Positions 1 to 5,889 of a DNA stretch of 5,889 nt are shown in pieces (positions within the stretch are counted from its first letter, which is position 1; each line of letters begins with the position of its first letter). The notes beneath the pieces are model-generated. The model saw nothing but the letters and a program-made list of their open reading frames with translations. It was not told the origin of the DNA and searched no databases. The translations under genes were made by a program, and so were the position numbers. This stretch comes from an uncultured Eubacteriales bacterium (lineage in GTDB: Bacteria; Bacillota; Clostridia; Oscillospirales; Acutalibacteraceae): NCBI GenBank assembly GCA_934700635.1, contig CAKUXU010000049.1:1-5889 (forward strand), in the 5' to 3' direction.

Positions 1-410
1 GAGCTTATCTTGCTTGTAAAATACTGGTGGAAGTTTTAAAAATTAAAAATTTAGGTAAAACTATTGAAAATGTTATAGATGAACTTGAAATTCCTAAAGG
101 AGAACTTGATATTCGTATAAAAATAAAAGATAATCTTGCAGACATAAACAAAGTTATGAAGGATTTAAGTAGCCATGCTAAATCAAGTAAATCCGTAAAG
201 CTCGATGAAGAAAATGCCGAAGGGGTACGAATTTATTTCCTTTCGAAACAACAAAATGGATTAATACTTCTAAGAAAAAGTCTTCATGAACCCGAGCTTG
301 TGTTTCATGCAGAAAGTTATGCACAAGGTGGATTAAGACTTATAATTAATTACATTAAACCACTTCTTAAAAAATATGACTTTCTTGATATTTCTGAACT
401 TTCAATATAA
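1..410 (+). CDS. Phosphomannomutase/phosphoglucomutase (alpha-D-phosphohexomutase family), C-terminal fragment
   Basis: The reading frame is open from the first bases of the window (first full codon at base 3) to TAA at 408-410, so this is the 3' end of a longer gene. The GTG at 27 is an internal valine codon and not a likely start. The 135 visible residues resemble the last part of bacterial phosphohexomutases, which interconvert 1- and 6-phosphates of glucose or mannose in the cytoplasm. The evidence is an EGVRIYF strand (bases 219-239), followed by LILLRKSLHEP and an ES-x(4)-GG stretch, the layout of the C-terminal phosphate-binding domain. The phosphate loop reads RKSLHEP (273-293) where the classic family has RPSGTEP or RPSNTEP. 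From memory, related RxSLHEP/RxSVHDP forms occur in clostridial members annotated as phosphomannomutase/phosphoglucomutase. The catalytic serine and metal-binding loops lie outside the window, so substrate and activity cannot be judged. A terminator follows closely. Confidence 0.68.
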   Translation, partial: AYLACKILVEVLKIKNLGKTIENVIDELEIPKGELDIRIKIKDNLADINKVMKDLSSHAKSSKSVKLDEENAEGVRIYFLSKQQNGLILLRKSLHEPELVFHAESYAQGGLRLIINYIKPLLKKYDFLDISELSI

Positions 411-443
411 TTGATTTTATATGTCATCATGTAAATAATTTAA

Positions 444-480
444 CCCCCGTAACTAACAATTGTTACGGAGGGACTTTTTT
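444..480 (+). terminator. Rho-independent terminator of the phosphohexomutase gene, possibly bidirectional
   Basis: The left arm CCCCCGTAAC (444-453) pairs with the right arm GTTACGGAGGG (462-472), with one bulged A at 469 and an 8-base loop. A run of six T follows at 475-480. It lies 33 bases after the phosphohexomutase stop, as expected for an intrinsic terminator on the plus strand. Read on the minus strand, the same hairpin is followed by TTAAATTATTT, a weaker U-rich tail. It could therefore also stop transcripts arriving from rpsT, which converges on it. The bidirectional role is inference. Confidence 0.88.
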
Positions 481-490
481 ATAGTGAACT

Positions 491-532
491 GTCACCTATT
501 TGACTATTTTCAATAAAGTTTGAATAGGTGAC
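491..532. repeat. Perfect 10-bp inverted repeat (stem-loop) in the convergent gap
   Basis: GTCACCTATT (491-500) and AATAGGTGAC (523-532) are exact reverse complements separated by 22 bases. Two G-T pairs and one A-T pair can extend the stem inward to 503/520. GTGA at 484-487 can also pair with TCAC at 492-495, so two mutually exclusive foldings exist. Neither side has a proper T-run, so it is not a standard terminator. It lies between the phosphohexomutase terminator and the end of rpsT and would be in the 3' tail of an rpsT transcript. Its role is unknown. It could protect a 3' end or help termination of the minus-strand string. The rest of the gap, 533-615, is AT-rich and shows no gene or clear signal. 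Confidence 0.7.
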
Positions 533-615
533 TTCTTGCTTAAAACACTCAACATTCTATTAAATCTAGAACATCTTACATAGCGCGTTGTCTACAAGTT
601 TAAAAACTTAAAAAA

Positions 616-855
616 CTAAGCTTTTACTACTTTTGCAACTATCGCAGATTTTTTTCTTGCAGCGGCATTTTTGTGTATTATACCTTTTGAAACTGCCATA
701 TCGAGTTTCTTAAGAGCCACTTTAGCGTCACTTTCTGTATTTGTTGTAAGAGCGGTCTTAACAAAAGTTCTGAGTGCTGATTTATATGCTTTATTTCTTT
801 CGGTTTTAACTTTTGTTACTTTTACTCTCTTTTTTGCGGATTTAATATTTGGCAT
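616..855 (-). CDS. rpsT: 30S ribosomal protein S20
   Basis: S20 is a primary 16S rRNA binding protein that joins the small subunit early in assembly. The 79-residue product starts MPNIKSAKKRVKV and contains NKAYKSALRTFVK and the family signature KGIIHKNAAARKKSAI near the C-terminus. It is highly basic and predicted helical, as expected. It is shorter than the usual 84-90 residues. By eye the shortfall lies between helices one and two, around TALTTNTESDAK (residues 34-45), while both ends are intact. The ATG at 853-855 is preceded on the minus strand by GGAGG (866-870) at 10-base spacing, which fixes the start. The gene begins only 24 bases after the DegV stop, so read-through from degV is likely, although rpsT often has its own promoter. 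I found no convincing internal one. The stop is TAG at 616-618. Confidence 0.96.
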   Translation of the reverse strand: MPNIKSAKKRVKVTKVKTERNKAYKSALRTFVKTALTTNTESDAKVALKKLDMAVSKGIIHKNAAARKKSAIVAKVVKA

Positions 856-879
856 ACTATTTTTTCCTCCTTTTGTTTT

Positions 880-1740
880 TTATCTTGAATTACCCATAAA
901 CGCAAGTGCAACTGTACCGGGACCAGTATGAGTACCTATTATAGGCCCTAAATAAACTGTATGAACATTTATTCTTGGAACAATGCTACTTATTTTGTTT
1001 ACTACGTATTTCGCATCTTCGATGCAATCACCGTGACCTACAAATACTTGATTTTCATGAAGACTTAAATTTTCTATTTTAGAGGACATTAAATCTAAAG
1101 TATTTTTCCTTCCTCTAACTTTACCAAAAACGTAAATGTCGCCTTCATTATTCATACTAAGTAGTGGTTTAACATTCAAAATGCTCCCCACAACAGCTGT
1201 TGCGGGTGAAATTCTACCGCCTCTTTTTAAATGATGTAAATCATCCACTGTAAACCAATGACAAGCCCTAAGTTTGTTTTCATCCACCCAATTTTTAACT
1301 TCTTCGATCTTTGATCCGCTTTTTTTCATCATTGCAGCATAGTAAACCAATATTCCTTGACCTATTGATGCAGACATAGAATCTACTAATATGATTTTTC
1401 TTTCAGGATAAACTTCAGAAAGTTCTTTAGCAGCATTCGTAGCGCAGTTAAACATACCACTCAAACTAAGCGGGAATCCGATATATAAAATATCTTTACC
1501 TTCTTTAAGGTATTTTTCAAAAAACTCAAAGAATTCTTCGGTATTAACTTGAGTTGTTGAAGACGCAGCTTTACCTCTAAGCATATCGTAAAAATTTTTT
1601 ATGTCTGTATTTTTGTCTATACAAAGATTTTCATTAACAGTATATTTCATAGGAATTATACCTATATCCAAATCTTGTACCAAGCTTAAAGGTAAATCTG
1701 AAGCAGAATCTGTTAGTAAAACATAATCGTTCATAAGCAT
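880..1740 (-). CDS. DegV family fatty-acid-binding protein (FakB-like)
   Basis: DegV/FakB proteins bind a long-chain fatty acid and, in characterised Firmicutes systems, present it to the kinase FakA for acyl-phosphate formation and entry into phospholipid synthesis. The 286-residue product has the usual family length and motifs in order: LLTDSASDLP (8-17), ASSTTQVN (59-66, the Ser/Thr loop at the carboxylate site), LSLSGMFNCA (91-100), VDSMSASIGQG (119-129), FTVDDLHHLKRGGRIS (163-178) and GPIIGTHTGPG (265-275) with its conserved His. No signal peptide or membrane segment is seen, so it should be cytosolic. No fakA-like gene is in the window, and which fatty acid it binds cannot be told. Two ATGs are possible, 1740 and 1734 (MLM-NDY); neither has a strong Shine-Dalgarno. 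A TAGG about 10 bases before 1740 favours that one slightly, while family N-termini of the MNDY type would fit 1734. It lies 69 bases after rpsI, with no clear terminator between. Confidence 0.92.
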   Translation of the reverse strand: MLMNDYVLLTDSASDLPLSLVQDLDIGIIPMKYTVNENLCIDKNTDIKNFYDMLRGKAASSTTQVNTEEFFEFFEKYLKEGKDILYIGFPLSLSGMFNCATNAAKELSEVYPERKIILVDSMSASIGQGILVYYAAMMKKSGSKIEEVKNWVDENKLRACHWFTVDDLHHLKRGGRISPATAVVGSILNVKPLLSMNNEGDIYVFGKVRGRKNTLDLMSSKIENLSLHENQVFVGHGDCIEDAKYVVNKISSIVPRINVHTVYLGPIIGTHTGPGTVALAFMGNSR

Positions 1741-1809
1741 TTTAAAATAAGCCTAAATTGCTTTATTTTTCCACCTTTCAGGAAATAACTTTCCGTAGAA
1801 AACACACTA

Positions 1810-2211
1810 CTATCTCTTCGAGAATTGCGGAGCCTTTCTTGCTTTCTTAAGTCCGTATTTCTTACGTTCTTTCATTCTAGAATCACGTGTGAGAAATCCT
1901 GCTTTTTTAAGGCTGAGTTTATATTTTTCGGCATCGCATTCAACAAGTGCTCTCGAGATACCGTGACGAATTGCTCCTGCTTGACCTGCAACTCCTCCGC
2001 CGATAACATTGCATATTACGTCAAATTTATCGTTGCTTTCTGTTAAAACAAGTGGTTGACGAACTATAACTTTTAAGGTTTCAAGGCCAAAATATTCATC
2101 AATATTATGTCCGTTAACCTCAATTTTACCGGTCCCCTTATAAAGTCTTACTCTTGCTACAGAGCTTTTTCTTCTTCCGGTACCATAAAAAAACGGAACT
2201 TTGTTATACAT
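1810..2211 (-). CDS. rpsI: 30S ribosomal protein S9
   Basis: S9 is a small-subunit head protein whose C-terminal tail reaches the P-site tRNA. The 133-residue product carries [15 protein letters not shown] (9-23), NGHNIDEYF (33-41), the [19 protein letters not shown] segment and the very basic tail ending KAPQFSKR, with the invariant terminal KR intact. Length is normal for the family. The start ATG (2209-2211) shares one base with the rplM stop in a TAATG overlap. A GGAGGG ribosome binding site (2221-2226, minus strand) lies inside the last rplM codons at 9-base spacing. Translational coupling with L13 is therefore expected, in keeping with the widely conserved rplM-rpsI pair. The stop is TAG at 1810-1812. 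Confidence 0.98.
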   Translation of the reverse strand: MYNKVPFFYGTGRRKSSVARVRLYKGTGKIEVNGHNIDEYFGLETLKVIVRQPLVLTESNDKFDVICNVIGGGVAGQAGAIRHGISRALVECDAEKYKLSLKKAGFLTRDSRMKERKKYGLKKARKAPQFSKR

Positions 2212-2654
2212 TATTTATTTCCCTCCGCATCTTTCCATATTTCAGGTTTTTGTGCTTCATGATTATGAGTATTTCCAGCAACTGTTCTTAATCTTACGAT
2301 TTGTTTACGACCAAGGCTGTTGCTTTGAAGCATTCCTTTAACTGCCCAATGCATTGCTTTTGCAGGATCTTTCTTCATAAGTTCATCGTATCTGATACTT
2401 TTTAAGTTACCGATGTAACCTGTATGATGATAACGATACTTTTGAGTTAATTTCCTACCGGTAAGAACCGCTTTTTCGCAATTGATTATAATTACATGAT
2501 CTCCGCAATCTACATGAGGTGCAAATAACGGCTTATGTTTACCGCGAAGTAAATTTGCTGCTTGAACAGCTACTCTTCCGAGTGGCTTTCCGGCTGCGTC
2601 TAAAATATACCATTTACGCTCAATGGATTCGAGCTTTGGCATGTATGTAGACAT
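2211..2654 (-). CDS. rplM: 50S ribosomal protein L13
   Basis: L13 is an early-assembly 23S rRNA binding protein of the large subunit. I place the start at the ATG ending at 2654, giving 147 residues beginning [16 protein letters not shown]. An ATG six bases upstream (2658-2660) is in frame but only one base from the Shine-Dalgarno, which is too close. Family landmarks with this start are [15 protein letters not shown] (13-27), [18 protein letters not shown] (35-52), [12 protein letters not shown] (57-68), [12 protein letters not shown] (75-86) and [10 protein letters not shown] (107-116), followed by [13 protein letters not shown]. Length is normal for bacterial L13. It is the first gene after the strong minus-strand promoter at 2700-2728, and its stop overlaps the rpsI start. 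Confidence 0.97.
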   Translation of the reverse strand: MSTYMPKLESIERKWYILDAAGKPLGRVAVQAANLLRGKHKPLFAPHVDCGDHVIIINCEKAVLTGRKLTQKYRYHHTGYIGNLKSIRYDELMKKDPAKAMHWAVKGMLQSNSLGRKQIVRLRTVAGNTHNHEAQKPEIWKDAEGNK

Positions 2655-2661
2655 TTTCATT

Positions 2662-2667
2662 CCTCCT
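2662..2667 (-). promoter_or_regulatory. Ribosome binding site that decides the rplM start
   Basis: The minus strand reads AGGAGG here, a full-strength Shine-Dalgarno. The spacing is 1 base to the ATG ending at 2660 and 7 bases to the ATG ending at 2654. Only the second is a workable distance, so L13 should begin MSTYM rather than MKMSTYM. Confidence 0.85.
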
Positions 2668-2699
2668 AATTTTTATTTTCTAAAATTCTTAGCTATTAA

Positions 2700-2728
2700 A
2701 TTCTAGCACTACCTATGTAATCTGTCAA
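2700..2728 (-). promoter_or_regulatory. Sigma-A-type extended -10 promoter for rplM-rpsI
   Basis: On the minus strand a consensus TTGACA (-35, plus-strand 2723-2728) is followed by a 17-base spacer and TAGAAT (-10, plus-strand 2700-2705). TGC directly before the -10 supplies the TGn extension. An A/T-rich stretch just upstream of the -35 (plus-strand about 2729-2747) resembles an UP element. Transcription should begin near 2693, leaving a leader of about 40 bases ending in AGGAGG. That leader holds only a weak CTAA/TTAG hairpin and is too short for the L13-binding leader RNA known upstream of rplM in some Firmicutes. Confidence 0.88.
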
Positions 2729-2809
2729 TATGAAAATTAATTTTAGATTGGGAAATCTTCTGTTTTCTCTTGTTTTCTTTAAAATTGATAGCTTTTTCTA
2801 ATTTTTGAA

Positions 2810-2826
2810 TTTTGATTTTATCAAAA
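2810..2826. repeat. AT-rich palindrome upstream of proS, possible operator
   Basis: TTTTGAT (2810-2816) and ATCAAAA (2820-2826) are perfect 7-base inverted arms around a TTT centre. It lies just upstream of the presumed proS -35 region and about 80 bases upstream of the rplM -35, so a regulator bound here could act on either gene. The low complexity of the sequence makes chance a real alternative. Confidence 0.45.
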
Positions 2827-2860
2827 TGGTATTTAATTTGATGCCAAAGTGGTATATAAT
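2822..2860 (+). repeat. Imperfect direct repeat, period 23 bp, covering the proS promoter
   Basis: Two 16-base units, 2822-2837 (CAAAATGGTATTTAAT) and 2845-2860 (CAAAGTGGTATATAAT), match at 14 of 16 positions, and GAT follows each unit within two bases. The 23-bp period is close to two helical turns. The second copy contains the TATAAT -10 box and the first supplies TTTAAT at the -35 position. This could be a local duplication, a pair of regulator sites or two stacked -10-like elements. Confidence 0.55.
2832..2860 (+). promoter_or_regulatory. Probable proS-nifJ promoter
   Basis: A perfect TATAAT lies at 2855-2860, about 48 bases before the proS ATG. At 17-base spacing the -35 position (2832-2837) reads TTTAAT, only three of six matches to consensus, so the promoter may be weak or activator-dependent. 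A TGG precedes TATATA at 2853, which could act as an extended -10 in an alternative reading. The leader of about 40 bases is too short for a T-box riboswitch. The ribosome binding site AAAGTGGG (2894-2901) departs from AAAGGAGG by one mismatch and one G-U wobble, with 7 bases to the ATG. Confidence 0.6.
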
Positions 2861-2908
2861 GATAAACACCGATTTGTTTTATAAAAATTTAAGAAAGTGG
2901 GATTTTAA

Positions 2909-4348
2909 ATGGCAAACAATAAAAAGATGGTTGAAGAAATAACATCTATGGAAGATGATTTTGCGAAATGGTATACAGATATAGTTAAGAAAGCAGAACT
3001 TATGGATTATTCTCCTGTTAAAGGTTGCATGATTTTAGAGCCTTATGGATACGCAATTTGGGAAAATATCGTTTCAATTCTTGATAAAGAATTTAAAAAG
3101 CTTGGTCATGAAAATGTTTCTATGCCTATGCTTATCCCTGAAAGTTTGCTTCAAAAAGAAAAAGAACATATAGAAGGATTTGCACCGGAAGTTGCATGGG
3201 TTACTCACGGTGGAAATGAAAAATTAGAAGAACGTCTTTGTGTAAGACCTACTTCGGAAACTTTATTTTGTGATCATTTTTCGAAAAAAATTCATTCCTG
3301 GAGAGATCTTCCGAAACTTTATAATCAATGGTGTTCAGTTGTGCGTTGGGAGAAAACCACACGTCCGTTTTTGCGTTCAGTAGAATTTCATTGGCAAGAA
3401 GGTCACACAGTACACGAAACAGCAGAAGAAGCCATAAAAGAAACAAAACAAATGCTAAACGTGTATGCAGAATTTTGTGAAAAACATTTAGCTATACCTG
3501 TTATTAAAGGGAAAAAAACCGAAAGTGAGAAGTTCGCAGGAGCGGAAACTACATACACAATAGAGGCTTTAATGCACGATGGAAAAGCGCTTCAATCGGC
3601 AACGAGTCATTATTTTGGCAATAAATTTGCTAAGGTTTTTGACATATGTTTTCAAAACAGAAACAATGAAAGCGAATATGCGTATGAAACTTCCTGGGGT
3701 ATGACTACACGTATAATCGGTGCTATGATTATGACTCATGGTGATAATCGAGGATTGGTATTGCCTCCTGCGATAGCTCCCGTGCAAGTGGTTATAATTC
3801 CTATAGCAATGCACAAAGAAGGCGTCCTTGAAAAAGCAGAAGAAATTTGTGAATCTTTAAAGGAAGTATGCAGAGTAAAAATAGATAAGTCGGACAAAAG
3901 TCCCGGATGGAAATTTGCCGAACATGAAATGAGAGGCGTACCGCTTAGGATTGAAATAGGACCGAAAGATATAGAAAAAAATCAATGTGTTATCGTTAGA
4001 AGGGACAGTCTTGAGAAAGAAGTAATTTCTCTTGATGATATAAAAAATATGATTCCAAGCCTTTTGAAATGTATACGCGACGGAATGTATGAAAAAGCTC
4101 TTAAAAGAAGAGAAAGTATGACTTATACCGCAAATTCAAAAGAAGAATTTTTAGAAATATCAACAAATAAAAGCGGATTTATAAAAGCACATTGGTGCGG
4201 AGAGGAATCCTGCGAGAAGAAGATAAAAGAAGAAACTTGTTTCACTTCAAGATGTATTTTCTCTGATGAAGAATCAGAAAGTAAAAATAAATGCGTTTGC
4301 TGCGGAAAAAAAGCTAAACATAATGTTTACTGGGCAAAAGCATACTAA
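2909..4348 (+). CDS. proS: Proline--tRNA ligase, archaeal/eukaryal-type (ProRS type 3)
   Basis: This cytosolic class II synthetase charges tRNA-Pro with proline using ATP. At 479 residues it is the short form without the editing insertion of the classic bacterial ProRS. The catalytic domain shows the proline/ATP-site loop RPTSE (113-117), motif 2 around [21 protein letters not shown] (146-166), [12 protein letters not shown] (209-220), [10 protein letters not shown] (228-237) and motif 3 around [10 protein letters not shown] (278-287). The HGTP anticodon-binding domain spans about 290-390 and includes [22 protein letters not shown] (333-354). The C-terminal domain (about 395-479) carries Cys430, 435, 444, 449, 462, 464 and 465 and ends WAKAY, as in the zinc-binding tail of this subtype. 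The N-terminus [21 protein letters not shown] is typical, supporting the start. It diverges from rplM and is followed after 21 bases by the PFOR gene. All key motifs look intact. Confidence 0.97.
   Translation: MANNKKMVEEITSMEDDFAKWYTDIVKKAELMDYSPVKGCMILEPYGYAIWENIVSILDKEFKKLGHENVSMPMLIPESLLQKEKEHIEGFAPEVAWVTHGGNEKLEERLCVRPTSETLFCDHFSKKIHSWRDLPKLYNQWCSVVRWEKTTRPFLRSVEFHWQEGHTVHETAEEAIKETKQMLNVYAEFCEKHLAIPVIKGKKTESEKFAGAETTYTIEALMHDGKALQSATSHYFGNKFAKVFDICFQNRNNESEYAYETSWGMTTRIIGAMIMTHGDNRGLVLPPAIAPVQVVIIPIAMHKEGVLEKAEEICESLKEVCRVKIDKSDKSPGWKFAEHEMRGVPLRIEIGPKDIEKNQCVIVRRDSLEKEVISLDDIKNMIPSLLKCIRDGMYEKALKRRESMTYTANSKEEFLEISTNKSGFIKAHWCGEESCEKKIKEETCFTSRCIFSDEESESKNKCVCCGKKAKHNVYWAKAY

Positions 4349-5889
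<1,541 letters not shown>

Noticed and set aside
27..410. A complete 127-residue gene starting at GTG 27
   Set aside because: The frame is open upstream to the window edge, there is no ribosome binding site before base 27, and the sequence aligns with the interior of a phosphohexomutase C-terminal region.
555..571. TTCTA/TAGAA inverted repeat as an rpsT terminator
   Set aside because: It has only five weak pairs, no GC core and no following T-run, and is likely chance in AT-rich sequence.
671..931. Plus-strand open frame with a hydrophobic product opposite rpsT
   Set aside because: It is antisense to a certain S20 gene and its hydrophobicity is the mirror of Lys/Ala-rich coding. No ribosome binding site or family resemblance is seen.
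930..966. Internal rpsT promoter with TATAAT (minus strand, plus-strand 938-943) within degV
   Set aside because: The -35 position at 17-base spacing reads GTTCAT, a poor match, and the site lies in conserved degV codons. It cannot be separated from coding sequence by eye.
1781..1794. GGAAA/TTTCC hairpin as a terminator between rpsI and degV
   Set aside because: It has a five-pair stem with no U-tract after it on the minus strand, so it is too weak for intrinsic termination.
1825..2046. Plus-strand open frame opposite rpsI
   Set aside because: It is fully antisense to S9 and has no recognisable motifs or start signal.
2861..2908. T-box riboswitch or amino-acid-responsive leader for proS
   Set aside because: Only about 40 bases separate the TATAAT box and the ATG. 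No specifier stem, T-box motif or terminator/antiterminator pair is present.
3249..3814. Two minus-strand open frames (3249-3446 and 3569-3814) inside proS
   Set aside because: Both are antisense shadows of a well-conserved synthetase gene and show no family features.

Overview
The window is a compact, AT-rich bacterial chromosome segment with standard genetic code, strong GGAGG-type ribosome binding sites, short gene gaps and rho-independent termination. Together with a pyruvate:ferredoxin oxidoreductase, a DegV-family fatty-acid-binding protein and an archaeal/eukaryal-type prolyl-tRNA synthetase, this points to a strictly anaerobic low-GC Firmicute, most likely a fermentative member of the Clostridia. 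The species cannot be named from this sequence.

Layout. (1) Bases 1-410 (+) hold the C-terminal end of a gene cut by the window edge, best read as a clostridial phosphomannomutase/phosphoglucomutase. It is followed by a clear hairpin-plus-T-tract terminator at 444-480 and by a second, perfect 10-bp inverted repeat at 491-532. (2) Bases 616-2654 (-) hold four genes read leftwards: rplM (L13), rpsI (S9), a DegV-family gene and rpsT (S20). They follow a near-consensus extended -10 promoter at 2700-2728. The rplM stop and rpsI start overlap as TAATG, and no convincing internal terminator is visible, so all four may be on one transcript. This string converges on the phosphohexomutase gene. (3) Bases 2655-2908 are a divergent control region with the rplM promoter on the minus strand and, on the plus strand, a proS promoter overlapping an AT-rich palindrome and a 23-bp-period direct repeat. 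(4) Bases 2909-4348 (+) encode a complete prolyl-tRNA synthetase. (5) Bases 4370-5889 (+) encode the first 506 residues of pyruvate:ferredoxin oxidoreductase, which runs off the window. Its start is 21 bases after the proS stop, so the two are probably co-transcribed.

Functionally the window is housekeeping: ribosome assembly (L13, S9, S20), tRNA charging (ProRS), exogenous fatty acid handling (DegV), sugar phosphate interconversion (phosphohexomutase) and anaerobic pyruvate oxidation (PFOR). I see no mobile element, CRISPR array, tRNA, rRNA, phage gene or defence system, and nothing that looks like an undescribed system. The points most worth a second look are the repeat-bearing control region before proS, the proS-nifJ pairing, the placement of degV between ribosomal protein genes, a shortened S20, and the hairpins in the convergent gap.
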